Source: Pseudomonas viridiflava (GTDB lineage: Bacteria > Pseudomonadota > Gammaproteobacteria > Pseudomonadales > Pseudomonadaceae). From it: a DNA stretch of 64,000 nt. The notes beneath the pieces are model-generated. The model saw only the letters and a program-made list of their open reading frames with translations. It did not search any database and was not told the DNA's origin. The stretch lies in contig NZ_UTBZ01000228.1 of the NCBI RefSeq assembly GCF_900580865.1, positions 186,001 through 250,000 on the forward strand, read 5' to 3'. The position numbers were made by a program, and so were the translations under genes. Each line of letters opens with the position of its first letter. Position 1 is the stretch's first letter. Shown here one piece after another: positions 35,293 through 43,913 of the stretch.

Positions 35293-36051
35293 TCAGAGGC
35301 GCTGCACGGTCACGGCCCCCGCCGCCCCCACCGGCCCAGGCTGTCCATCCGCCCCGGCCTTGCCACTCTTGCCGCCGTCAGCGCGATACACCAGGCAGCC
35401 CTTGGACTTGCCACCCTTCCCTGCTTTGCCGCCAACACCCGCCGGGCCACCGGCACCGCCAGCCACGTTGACCTTGATCAAATCGGCCGGAAACTCGCGA
35501 GGCACTTCAAGACGCACCAGCGCACCCGGTGCACCCGGTTGGCCGTCACTGCCGTTACTGCCATCAAAACCGTGACCGGCCGAGCCATAGGTGCAGCCCG
35601 GGTCTTCACCGTTGCCGCCATCGAGGCCAACAAAACCCGGCGCGCCGGTGCCGCCACGGGCATCGACCAGCAGTTGCGGCGCATTCAACGCCTTGAATTG
35701 CAGATTCAGATTACGCCCTGCACGGGCAGCTTTTTCATAAGTCCCCGGCGCCCCGCGCGCGGTGATCTGGCTACCTTCGCTCAGTTCGGCGCGGGCCACT
35801 TTCAATTCCAGCGCCTGTTCAGCCGGAACGATGGCGATGCGCGCTTCATGACCCAAACGCAACTCGCCCACCGTCAATTCGGTCACGTTGGCGGGAATCA
35901 GCAAGGTGCCGTAATCGGCCACATCCAGGCGTTCAAGCTGCAAGGTACTGGTGGTATTGGGCAAACGCATCAGCGAATTGGTTTCGACGCTGACCACTTG
36001 GGCACAGGCCAACGGGCTGATAAATGCAGCGAGCAAGCAAAGTTTACGCAT
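35293..36051 (-). CDS. Secreted collagen-like Gly-rich protein
   Basis: 252 residues from ATG 36051; signal peptide MRKLCLLAAFISPLACA. The N-terminal ~110 residues form a beta-rich domain (VPAEQALELKVARAELSEGS). The C-terminal part is dense in Gly-X-Y-like triplets (GGTGAPGFVGLDGGNGEDPG, GAGGPAGVGGKAGKGGKSKG, GQPGPVGAAGAV) with two cysteines. Likely envelope or surface protein. Its start overlaps the end of the DUF1145 gene by 8 bp. The Gly-rich tail abuts the MITE-like repeat. Confidence 0.78.
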   Translation of the reverse strand: MRKLCLLAAFISPLACAQVVSVETNSLMRLPNTTSTLQLERLDVADYGTLLIPANVTELTVGELRLGHEARIAIVPAEQALELKVARAELSEGSQITARGAPGTYEKAARAGRNLNLQFKALNAPQLLVDARGGTGAPGFVGLDGGNGEDPGCTYGSAGHGFDGSNGSDGQPGAPGALVRLEVPREFPADLIKVNVAGGAGGPAGVGGKAGKGGKSKGCLVYRADGGKSGKAGADGQPGPVGAAGAVTVQRL

Positions 36052-36325
36052 GGGAAGAAGCCTCCGGAGCGGCCGGGGCCGGGATGGTTTGCAGGTGGAA
36101 TACGCCGAACAGCAGGATGCGGCCACGGTCACGCCAAGGGTGCGGACGACCTTTGAGGCTGCGATTGCACAGCAGCACTTCGAACACATGGATCAGCAAC
36201 AGCAGAACGCCGGCCAGATTGACCAGCAGATGCAGCGGATGTACGAACGGCACCAGTTGATTGACCAGCACCACGCAGCAGAACAGCAGGGTCAACAACC
36301 GCCCCAGCCCCCAGAACACTTTCAT
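36044..36325 (-). CDS. DUF1145 small membrane protein
   Basis: 93 residues from ATG 36325 (MKVFWGLGRLLTLLFCCVVL). Two hydrophobic segments, the second HPLHLLVNLAGVLLLLIHVF, then a charged tail with WRDRGRILLFGVFHL. Unknown function. Overlaps the collagen-like gene start by 8 bp, so the two are probably translated together. Confidence 0.75.
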   Translation of the reverse strand: MKVFWGLGRLLTLLFCCVVLVNQLVPFVHPLHLLVNLAGVLLLLIHVFEVLLCNRSLKGRPHPWRDRGRILLFGVFHLQTIPAPAAPEASSHA

Positions 36326-36487
36326 ACGCCCCCCGTGTTGCGAATTATTCTTTGGGCGCACAGTAACGGCTTCTGCGGGGGATAAGCCAGAGGGATAAAT
36401 GAAAAAACTTCGATCACCTGCCAAATGGCTGCCGAAACGACGCAGATCGTCGTCCGGCAGCTCTAGCCTGCGCCCTACAGAGGCGTC

Positions 36488-37210
36488 CTATCGATTGATG
36501 TGCAACTCCACACGACGGTTCTGCGCGCGGCCTTCATCGGTGGCGTTATCGGCGACCGGCTCACTTTCGCCACGACCTTCGCTGGTCAGTTTGTTCGGCG
36601 CCAGGCCCTGGCTCAGCAGATACGCCGCGACACTGCTCGCACGCCGTTCCGACAATGCCTGGTTATAGGCATCCGAACCTTTGCTGTCGGTGTGGCCGAT
36701 AACCTTGATGCTCACCACGTCGGCATTGCGCAGCTTGTCCATCAGCGTATCGAGCTGGGCTTTCGCCCCTGGGGTCAGGTCGGACTTGTCGAAATCGAAC
36801 AGCACGTTGCCGGCATCGCTGAGGGTGATGACCTCAGTTTGCGGTACAGGCTCCGGCACTTTTTCCGTGACCGGGTACTGTGGCAGCGGGCAGCCACGGT
36901 GATCGACCGGGGTATTTTCCGGGGTATCCGGGCAACGGTCGCGGCGGTCGAACACGCCGTCGCTGTCTTCATCGCCATCCTGGGCATAACAGATCAGTCC
37001 GCCGGTAAGGATCCCCAGCGCTGCGCCGCCACCGGCCCAGCCGCCACTTTCGAGGGCGCCGAGACCGCCACCGACCAGCCCGCCGATAAGGCTGCAGATC
37101 GGCCACGTACGTTGATTGAGGGGTGCAGTGCCATCGCTGTGGGTGGCGCAACCGGTGAGCAAGCTGCCTAGCAGTAGCACCGGCAAGACGGACCTTGAGA
37201 AAACAGTCAT
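36488..37210 (-). CDS. OmpA-family lipoprotein (calcium-binding type), copy 1
   Basis: 240 residues. Signal with lipobox LLTGC (Cys ~21), a Gly-rich zipper-like segment (LIGGLVGGGLGALESGGWAG), one thrombospondin type 3-like calcium motif (DGDEDSDGVFDRRDRCPDTP) and the OmpA peptidoglycan-binding domain (NVLFDFDKSDLTPGAKAQLD, GHTDSKGSDAYNQ, AQNRRVELHI). Outer membrane to peptidoglycan link. Tandem paralogue of the gene at 37302-37997. Confidence 0.9.
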   Translation of the reverse strand: MTVFSRSVLPVLLLGSLLTGCATHSDGTAPLNQRTWPICSLIGGLVGGGLGALESGGWAGGGAALGILTGGLICYAQDGDEDSDGVFDRRDRCPDTPENTPVDHRGCPLPQYPVTEKVPEPVPQTEVITLSDAGNVLFDFDKSDLTPGAKAQLDTLMDKLRNADVVSIKVIGHTDSKGSDAYNQALSERRASSVAAYLLSQGLAPNKLTSEGRGESEPVADNATDEGRAQNRRVELHINR

Positions 37211-37301
37211 TGTGAAAGCTCCTGTGTCACCGGCCCATACCGGTTACACAGGAGTAAAGACCCGCATCCGCGACTGCACAAGGCGCGGATGCGAGAGTGG
37301 C

Positions 37302-37997
37302 TCAACGCTGGATTTTGATTTCGGTACGACGGTTTTGCGCGCGACCGTCCGCGGTTTTGTTGTCGGCCACTGGCTGGCTTTCACCCAGACCGGACACCGA
37401 AACGAAACTGGCGCGCGGCACACCTTGCTGGATCAGGTAGTCCACCACCGAGTGCGCACGACGATCCGACAGTTTTTTGTTGTAGGCATCGCTGCCCACG
37501 CTGTCGGTATGACCGGTCACGGTCAGTTGTGCGGTCGAGGATTCCTGTTTCAGGCGAGTGGCGACCTTGTCGAGTACTTGCTTGTCAGGGCCGGTCAGCG
37601 TGGCTTTGTCGAACTGGAAGTGCACATCACGGATAACAATGGTTTCTTCCTTGACCACTACAGCTTCTTCGACCACGGGTGCAGGCGCTGGTGGAGGGCA
37701 ACCGTCAGCATCGACCTGTACGCCTTTAGGCGTGCCCGGGCACTTGTCGCGACTGTCCGGCACACCATCGCCGTCCTCGTCGCCATCACCGTGTACCCAG
37801 CAATAGGCCGCTGCCGTACCACCGACCAGCAGCGCACCGTAGCCGGCCCATGCCGAACTTTCGGTTGCGCCGAGACCGGCACCGACGACACCACCGACCG
37901 CCGCACAGGTCGGCCAGTCGGTTTTCTGCAAACCTGCGCAACCAGTCAACACACTGGTTAGCAGAATCAAAGGTAATGCTGTCCGAACTATGCTCAT
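37302..37997 (-). CDS. OmpA-family lipoprotein (calcium-binding type), copy 2
   Basis: 231 residues with the same architecture as copy 1: lipobox VLTGC, glycine-rich hydrophobic stretch, DGDGDEDGDGVPDSRDKCPG calcium motif, OmpA domain (VHFQFDKATLTGPDKQVLDK, GHTDSVGSDAYNKKLSDRRA, AQNRRTEIKI). It lies 91 bp upstream of copy 1 on the same strand; the pair arose by tandem duplication. Confidence 0.9.
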   Translation of the reverse strand: MSIVRTALPLILLTSVLTGCAGLQKTDWPTCAAVGGVVGAGLGATESSAWAGYGALLVGGTAAAYCWVHGDGDEDGDGVPDSRDKCPGTPKGVQVDADGCPPPAPAPVVEEAVVVKEETIVIRDVHFQFDKATLTGPDKQVLDKVATRLKQESSTAQLTVTGHTDSVGSDAYNKKLSDRRAHSVVDYLIQQGVPRASFVSVSGLGESQPVADNKTADGRAQNRRTEIKIQR

Positions 37998-38196
37998 CTG
38001 GTTTTCTCCTGAGGGATCGGCTTAGAACCGATTCAGGGAGTAAAGACCGGAGTTTTAATCTCCGCCAGCAATAGGCCACCGCTGTTTGCGACCGTGTTCA
38101 CAGGACTTTGGCGCTTTTGTCGGAAAGCCGCGTGACAGGGCGCTAGGCTCCGGTGATGGAGCGCGCTAGTCTTGGCGATCTGATTGAGGAGCTTCG

Positions 38197-38694
38197 ATGA
38201 ACGTCGCCATTTCTCCGCGCACGCCCCAGCAGGCGTTGGCTGCTTTACTGGATCGTTACGCCCCGGCGCGCTTGCTGTTGATCGGCGCCAGCGAGTTTCC
38301 GGCATTGAGCGCCTTTAAAGAGGCACATCCGGATACGAGCGTCGCCCACGCCGCGCCCGGCGTCTTGCCTGCCGAACTGGCGGCGCAGCGTTTCGATCTG
38401 GCGCTTGTGGTCGACTGCCTGGAACATTTGCCCAAACGTGATGGCCTGAATCTGTTGGGCGGGATTCGTAATCTCAACGCCAGCCGCATCGCCGTGCTGG
38501 CGGATCTGCCGGCCAGCGGCTGGCAGGAAACCGACTTCTATTCGCTGGCCCTGCAAGCCAGCGAACGCTTTCAACGCGACGATCAAGTACTGACTCTGTT
38601 CACCTACGATCTGCTTGACTACAAACAAGTCCCCGACTGGCTCAACTCACGGTTCTGGGCCAATCCGGAAAACTTCGGGAAATACTGGTGGTAA
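38197..38694 (+). CDS. Methyltransferase-like protein (DUF6231 type)
   Basis: 165 residues. RLLLIGASEFPALSAFKEAH and DLALVVDCLEHLPKRDGLNL resemble the SAM-binding fold with an acidic DxLEHL motif. It lacks a clear GxGxG, so activity is uncertain. It ends 4 bp before the ychJ start; the two are likely one operon. Confidence 0.65.
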   Translation: MNVAISPRTPQQALAALLDRYAPARLLLIGASEFPALSAFKEAHPDTSVAHAAPGVLPAELAAQRFDLALVVDCLEHLPKRDGLNLLGGIRNLNASRIAVLADLPASGWQETDFYSLALQASERFQRDDQVLTLFTYDLLDYKQVPDWLNSRFWANPENFGKYWW

Positions 38695-38698
38695 TGCA

Positions 38699-39175
38699 AT
38701 GAGTACAGCCATTTGCCCTTGCGGCAGCGGCAATCTGCTGGATGCCTGCTGCGGTCACTATCACGACGGCCATCCTGCGCCGTGCGCCGAAGCGCTGATG
38801 CGTTCGCGCTACAGCGCTTATGTGCTGGGATTGATCGATTATCTGGTGACGACCACCCTACCCGCCCAGCAAGCGGGTCTGGATCGCCAGTCGATCAGCA
38901 ACTGGAGCGCGCAGAGCACCTGGCTTGGCCTTGAGGTAGAAAGCTCGGAAGTCTTCGGCGGTCAGCCGGAACACGCCTTTGTCACCTTTACGGCGCGCTG
39001 GCATGACAGCCAGGGCGAACATAGCCACCGCGAGCGTTCGTCGTTCGTGCAGAACGCTGGGCGCTGGTACTTCATCGACCCGACGGTGCAGTTGAAGCTG
39101 GGGCGCAATGACAGTTGCCCGTGCGCCAGCGGGCAGAAATTCAAGAAATGCTGTGCGGGGTATTTCGGCGCTTGA
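38699..39175 (+). CDS. ychJ: YchJ-family protein with two SEC-C zinc motifs
   Basis: 158 residues from ATG 38699. N-terminal SEC-C motif (CPCGSGNLLDACC), central NTF2-like YchJ domain (EALMRSRYSAYVLGLIDYLV, WHDSQGEHSHRERSSFVQ) and a second SEC-C at the end (NDSCPCASGQKFKKCC). SEC-C motifs bind zinc. The cellular role of YchJ is not known. Downstream of the DUF6231 gene. Confidence 0.88.
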   Translation: MSTAICPCGSGNLLDACCGHYHDGHPAPCAEALMRSRYSAYVLGLIDYLVTTTLPAQQAGLDRQSISNWSAQSTWLGLEVESSEVFGGQPEHAFVTFTARWHDSQGEHSHRERSSFVQNAGRWYFIDPTVQLKLGRNDSCPCASGQKFKKCCAGYFGA

Positions 39176-39177
39176 GG

Positions 39178-39268
39178 TTGAAGATCAAAAGATCGCAGCC
39201 TGCGGCAGCTCCTACACAGGATTTGCGGTTCCCCTGTAGGAGCTGCCGAAGGCTGCGATCTTTTAGCG
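39178..39268. repeat. Hairpin repeat pair
   Basis: Inverted copies of 'agatcgcagcctgcggcagc' / 'gtaggagctgccgaaggctg' flanking ~25 bp, same family as at 13393-13486. Confidence 0.85.
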
Positions 39269-39297
39269 TCTAGACTGGCACCAAAGGGAGTTAAACC

Positions 39298-39792
39298 ATG
39301 CTCGGTCGTCGGCGCACCTGCCAATGCTTCATTCTGATGCTGATGCTCAATCTCGGCGGTTGCGCGTCGTGGTTCAGCGATGACAGCGTCGACCCCGCCG
39401 TGCATCTGGTGAAAGTCGAAGTGGTGCGGGCCAAACTGCTCGAACAGAAATTCATCCTGCACTTTCGCATCGACAATCCCAACGACAGCGACCTGACCGT
39501 GCGCGGCCTCGAATACCGCATTCATCTGGCGGACATGTTGCTGGCTGAGGGCGAGCATGAACACTGGTTTACCGTCGGGCCGAAACGCAGTGCGTATTTT
39601 AAAGTGCCGATCCGCACCAATCTGTGGCCCCGGGTTAAAGATGTGGTGAAAATGCTGAAAAGTCCGAACCAGCAGATTCCCTATCGATTGCAGGGCGAGA
39701 TGGAAACCGGTTTATTCATCGCCCACTACGTGCACCTTGAGCGCAATGGCGTGATAATCCCCGCCGATTTAATTCCGGAGCAACACCGATGA
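39298..39792 (+). CDS. LEA type 2 family lipoprotein
   Basis: 164 residues. Lipobox LGGC (Cys ~22). The LEA14/WHy-like beta sandwich shows FILHFRIDNPNDSDLTVRGL and EYRIHLADMLLAEG. Such proteins are linked to stress, but function in bacteria is unclear. Stop codon overlaps the next gene's start by 4 bp. Confidence 0.83.
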   Translation: MLGRRRTCQCFILMLMLNLGGCASWFSDDSVDPAVHLVKVEVVRAKLLEQKFILHFRIDNPNDSDLTVRGLEYRIHLADMLLAEGEHEHWFTVGPKRSAYFKVPIRTNLWPRVKDVVKMLKSPNQQIPYRLQGEMETGLFIAHYVHLERNGVIIPADLIPEQHR

Positions 39793-39998
39793 CCCAGCAA
39801 CCTCATGTCCATGGCCCTGACTGCAACCACGATCATGACCACGACCATCATCACGAGCATGACCACGGCCATGTGCACGGCCCGAACTGCGGCCACGCTC
39901 ACCAGGAACCGGTGCGCAACGCCCTGAAAGACGTCGGCCGCAACGACCCGTGCCCATGCGGCAACGGCAAGAAATTCAAGAAGTGCCACGGCGCTTGA
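39789..39998 (+). CDS. His-rich SEC-C metal-binding miniprotein
   Basis: 69 residues. A stretch of about 30 residues is dominated by His and Asp (DCNHDHDHDHHHEHDHGH), followed by NALKDVGRNDPCPCGNGKKF and KKCHGA, a SEC-C zinc motif with His as last ligand. Likely zinc (or nickel/copper) buffer or chaperone; cytosolic. Coupled to the LEA-type gene by 4-bp overlap. Confidence 0.85.
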   Translation: MTQQPHVHGPDCNHDHDHDHHHEHDHGHVHGPNCGHAHQEPVRNALKDVGRNDPCPCGNGKKFKKCHGA

Positions 39999-40024
39999 TG
40001 CCCGGGGCGGACAGTCGTTTCGCC

Positions 40025-40250
40025 TGACAGACCGCTTTCGCGAGCAGGCTCGCTCCCACAGTCAATCGAGTTCCTTCAGTTGGAATGCATTTCCTGTAGG
40101 AGTGAGCCTGCTCGCGATGAGGCCGGCACATGCAACATCGTTGTCGCCTGAAAAACCGCTATCGCGAGCAGGCTCACTCCTACAGGTGAGCAGGCTTCTT
40201 CAGTTGCAATGCAATCCCCTGTGGGAGCGAGCCTGCTCGCGAAGGGGCCG
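40025..40250. repeat. Cluster of four REP elements in alternating orientation
   Basis: Cores at about 40038, 40096, 40161 and 40219, alternately 'tcgcgagcaggctcgctccc' and its reverse complement, with 'cactcctaca' variants in the middle pair. Two REPINs side by side; no gene here. Confidence 0.88.
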
Positions 40251-40270
40251 GCACATACAGCGAAGTTTTT

Positions 40271-40828
40271 TCAGCCAGCCCCTAGAATCCGGGCAGAGTT
40301 GACCACCGCCGCATACTCCCCCTGCAAATTCCCCAGCGACATCCCGTGCACCTCTTCAGCCGTGCGCAGCGTGCCAAAATAGTCGGCCTTGTCGAACGTA
40401 AAGCACGCATCCTCCGCCACCCATGCCTCAAACCCCAGATTTCCCGCCGTGCGCGCTGTCGACTCCACCGAGTTGTTGGTCGCCACACCGACGATGATCA
40501 ATTGCCCAAACCCAGCCTCACGCAGCCGCGCCTCTAACCCGGTGGCACAAAACGCATCCGGCACCTGCTTCTGAATCAGCCATTCACCGTCCTGCGGCAA
40601 AAACCTCTCTTGAAATTCGACCCCTTCCTGCTCGGGCCAAAACACCGACCCCGGCTCACGCGACAGGTGCTGCACATGAATCACCGGCCTTGCAGTACGC
40701 CGCCATAACCCAAGCATCTCAAGGATTCGCTGTTCAGCCTGAGGATTATTCCTTCGCCCCAAACGCGGCTGCAGGATGCCTTTTTGCTGGTCGATGACGA
40801 TCAGTGCAGCGTTGGCCTGAAGCTCCAT
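40271..40828 (-). CDS. Isochorismatase-family cysteine hydrolase
   Basis: 185 residues from ATG 40828. Active-site triad in family positions: Asp in LIVIDQQKGI, Lys in LIQKQVPDAF, Cys-region NNSVESTARTAGN (the usual Cys position reads VATNNSVEST, i.e. Asn-Ser instead of the common xCV). The missing clear nucleophilic Cys is odd and makes hydrolase activity uncertain. Divergent from quiP by 191 bp. Confidence 0.8.
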   Translation of the reverse strand: MELQANAALIVIDQQKGILQPRLGRRNNPQAEQRILEMLGLWRRTARPVIHVQHLSREPGSVFWPEQEGVEFQERFLPQDGEWLIQKQVPDAFCATGLEARLREAGFGQLIIVGVATNNSVESTARTAGNLGFEAWVAEDACFTFDKADYFGTLRTAEEVHGMSLGNLQGEYAAVVNSARILGAG

Positions 40829-41019
40829 GGCGTTTTTTCTCAATAAGGGGTCATTGAATTCTGCGCAGTTCAGCATCCCCCTCTCCAACCCTGCAAGGCA
40901 TATCCAATGTGCACAGGTCGATCAGCGGGAAGAAATAAGCGCTCGCCCCGCTTGCGCGGCCACCTCCTGCTCACTAACGTAGCGCCTTTACTGACGCTAC
41001 CCCCCGCAGGAGCTTTGCC

Positions 41020-43470
41020 ATGGCCTCGCCAGCCCTCACACATTTTCTTCCCCGGTTCGGCGTTGCCGCAGCAGTGGCCGGTGTTTTGGGCCTGTCCGGT
41101 TGCCAGACCTGGAACGCGCAAGACACCCTCCCGCCGACCTCCGGCGTGCAACCGCTCAAGGGCCTGGCGCAGAACGTGTCGGTGCGACGCAATGCCATGG
41201 GCATGCCGTTGATCGAGAGCAACACTTTCCACGACGCGCTGTTCAGCCTCGGCTACGTCCATGCCAGCGACCGCATCAACCAGATGGTCACCCTGCGCCT
41301 GCTCGCTCAGGGCCGTCTGGCGGAAATGTCCGGCGCGTCGATGCTCGACGCCGACCGTTACATGCGAGCGGTCAATCTGAAGAAAAGTGCCGGCGAGCTG
41401 TACAAGGCCTCGTCACCACGCCTCAAACGTTTCTTTGAAGTCTATGCGCGGGGTGTCAACGCCTACCTGTTCCGCTACGCCGACAAGTTGCCGGGCGACC
41501 TCGCCTCCAGCGGTTACAAGCCTGAATACTGGAAGCCGGAAGACTCGGCGCTGATTTTCGCCCTGCTGAATTTCAGCCAGTCGGCCAACCTGCCGGAAGA
41601 AATTTCCTCGCTGGTGCTCGCGCAGACCGTGACCAGCGACAAACTCGCCTGGCTGACGCCCTCTGCACCCGACGAAAACCTGCCACTGGCCGAGGCCGAC
41701 AAGCTGCAAGGTCTCAAGCTCAATGGGCAAATCCCGGGGCTGACCGAGCTGAGCAACGCCAGCCAGCAACTGTCGACGCTGAACCTGCTCGGCACCACGT
41801 CTTCAAACAACTGGGCGATCGCCCCGCAACGCAGCCGCAGCGGCAAGAGCCTGCTGGCCAGCGACGCCCATGGGCCGCTCGCTGCGCCGTCGCTGTGGAG
41901 CTTCGTGCAGATTCGCGCACCGAAATATCAGGCCGCCGGCGTTACCGTGGCCGGTTTGCCGCTGGTCCTCGGTGGTTTCAACGGCAAAGTGGCGTGGAGC
42001 ATGACCAGCGTCCTTGGCGATAACCAGGACCTGTTCCTGGAAAAAATCCGCCGCCAGGGCAGCAGCCTGACCTACGAGGTCAACGGCAAATGGCAGCCGC
42101 TGGGCGTGCGCAACGAAACCTATTTCGTCAAAGGCCAGCGGCCGATTCGTGAAGCGGTGTACGAAACCCGTCACGGCGCGCTGCTCAACAGTGCCCAAGC
42201 TGCGGCGCAAGGCAGCGGTTTCGGTCTGGCCTTGCAGACGCCTAGCTTCACTGATGACAAATCGCTGGATGCTTTTTTTGATCTGACCCGTGCGCAAACC
42301 ATTGAACGTGCCTCGGATGCCAGCCGTGAAATCCGCGCCATTGCCCTGAATCTGGTGTTCGCCGATGCGAGCAATATCGGCTGGCAAGTCACCGGGCGTT
42401 TCCCCAACCGTCGTGAAGGCGAAGGTTTGCTGCCGTCGCCGGGCTGGGAGGGCCGTTACGACTGGGACGGTTACGCCGACCCGATGTTGCACCCGTACGA
42501 TCAGGACCCGGCGCAAGGCTGGCTCGGCACAGCCAACCAACGCGTGATTCCTCACGGTTACGGCATGCAACTGTCGAACTCCTGGGCCGCACCAGAACGT
42601 GGCGAGCGTTTGGCTGAATTGGCTGGCAGCGGCAAGCACGACAGCCGCAGCGTGATCGCCATGCAGTACGACCAGACCACCACCTTCGCCGCCAAACTGA
42701 AGAAAGTCTTCGAAGCGCCGGGCATGAAGCAACCGCTGAAACAAGCGATCGATGCCCTGCCGGAAGCGGATCGGAGCAAGGCGCGCGAGGCGTTCACGCG
42801 GTTGATGGCGTTCGACGGCAAGCTGAGCCCTACCTCGGCGGATGCGGCGACCTATGAGTTGTTCCTGCAGGAAAGCATGAAACAGATCTTCCTCGACGAA
42901 CTCGGCCCGGAATCGAGCCCGGCGTGGAAGGCGTTTATTGCTAATGGTGATTTGTCCTACGCGGCGCAGGCTGACCATTTGTTGGGGCGCGAGGACAGTC
43001 CGTTCTGGGATGACATTCGCACGCCGCAGAAAGAGGATAAAGCGGTGATTCTTGCCCGTAGCTTCGCGGCGGCGATTAGCGCTGGCGACAGTCAGTTGGG
43101 CGGCGATCACCGGGCCTGGCAGTGGGGCAAGCTGCACAGTTATGCCTGGAAGAACAGCAATGGCCAGACCGTTCGGGGACCTCTGGCGGCGGGTGGTGAT
43201 CACACGACGTTGAACACGTCGGCGTTCGCCTGGGGTCAGGACTTCACCACTACGCGTGCGCCGTCGATGCGTTTCATTGTCGACTTCGGTCAGGCTGAGC
43301 CGTTGATGGGCCAGAACGGTACGGGGCAATCGGGGAACCCGGTCAGCCCGAACTACCTGAACGGGATCAATGCGTGGCTGAAGGGGCAGTACATCGGCTT
43401 GCCGATGCAGCCGCAGAACTTTGACCGGGTGTATGGCAAAACACGTTTGACCCTTACTCCCGGCAAATAA
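41020..43470 (+). CDS. quiP: Acyl-homoserine lactone acylase QuiP (penicillin acylase family)
   Basis: 816 residues. N-terminal Ntn hydrolase that self-cleaves; the beta-chain nucleophile is Ser262 in GTTSSNNWAIAPQRS. The alpha part shows GYVHASDRINQM, the beta part SDAHGPLAAPSLW and VTVAGLPLVLGGFNGKVAWS. The signal ends with lipobox-like LGLSGC, so the protein may be lipid-anchored in the periplasm. QuiP cleaves long-chain AHL signals. Gene order around it (DinG, OmpA, YchJ upstream) matches the P. aeruginosa quiP locus from memory. No luxI/luxR gene is nearby. Confidence 0.85.
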   Translation: MASPALTHFLPRFGVAAAVAGVLGLSGCQTWNAQDTLPPTSGVQPLKGLAQNVSVRRNAMGMPLIESNTFHDALFSLGYVHASDRINQMVTLRLLAQGRLAEMSGASMLDADRYMRAVNLKKSAGELYKASSPRLKRFFEVYARGVNAYLFRYADKLPGDLASSGYKPEYWKPEDSALIFALLNFSQSANLPEEISSLVLAQTVTSDKLAWLTPSAPDENLPLAEADKLQGLKLNGQIPGLTELSNASQQLSTLNLLGTTSSNNWAIAPQRSRSGKSLLASDAHGPLAAPSLWSFVQIRAPKYQAAGVTVAGLPLVLGGFNGKVAWSMTSVLGDNQDLFLEKIRRQGSSLTYEVNGKWQPLGVRNETYFVKGQRPIREAVYETRHGALLNSAQAAAQGSGFGLALQTPSFTDDKSLDAFFDLTRAQTIERASDASREIRAIALNLVFADASNIGWQVTGRFPNRREGEGLLPSPGWEGRYDWDGYADPMLHPYDQDPAQGWLGTANQRVIPHGYGMQLSNSWAAPERGERLAELAGSGKHDSRSVIAMQYDQTTTFAAKLKKVFEAPGMKQPLKQAIDALPEADRSKAREAFTRLMAFDGKLSPTSADAATYELFLQESMKQIFLDELGPESSPAWKAFIANGDLSYAAQADHLLGREDSPFWDDIRTPQKEDKAVILARSFAAAISAGDSQLGGDHRAWQWGKLHSYAWKNSNGQTVRGPLAAGGDHTTLNTSAFAWGQDFTTTRAPSMRFIVDFGQAEPLMGQNGTGQSGNPVSPNYLNGINAWLKGQYIGLPMQPQNFDRVYGKTRLTLTPGK

Positions 43471-43483
43471 GCTGAACATCAAA

Positions 43484-43837
43484 AGCCCCTCACCCTAGCC
43501 CTCTCCCAGAGGGAGAGGGGACTGATTGGGGGTTGCTGGAGACATACGCCGACCTGAACGTACGGCACCGAATCCATAATCGACCCGGTGCGTGCCTTGC
43601 CGAATCCATAATCGACTCGGTGCGTGCCTTGCCGAATCCATAATCGACTCGGTCTTTCAGGTCGATGTAGCTGGCCAGACACCACGGTCAGCCCCCTCTC
43701 CCTCCGGGAGAGGGCTGGGGTGAGGGGCTTTTGATCTGGTCCAGAATCTGCGTTCGACTCGGTCTTTCAGGTCGATGTCACTCGCCAGACACCTCGGTCA
43801 GCCCCCTCTCCCTCCGGGAGAGGGCTGGGGTGAGGGT
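43484..43837. repeat. Composite MITE-like repeats with 32-bp tandem units
   Basis: Left end 'aaaagcccctcaccctagcc', right end 'gagggctggggtgaggggct' followed by 'tttgat': extended inverted ends. Inside, 'cgaatccataatcgac' starts at 43569, 43601 and 43633, a 32-bp period. A partial second unit follows to 43837. No gene is seen in the 443-bp gap between quiP and the exonuclease gene. Confidence 0.83.
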
Positions 43838-43913
43838 TGCTCTTCAAAGTCGATAGAACTTCCAGCCCAGCGCCAGCCTCATAGCTAACAAGCCCCCCAT
43901 TTCTGGTAACGAC

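Noticed and set aside
43569..43650. Possible small CRISPR array (32-bp periodic repeats)
   Set aside because: Repeat units directly abut with no unique spacers and belong to the MITE-like element; no cas genes.
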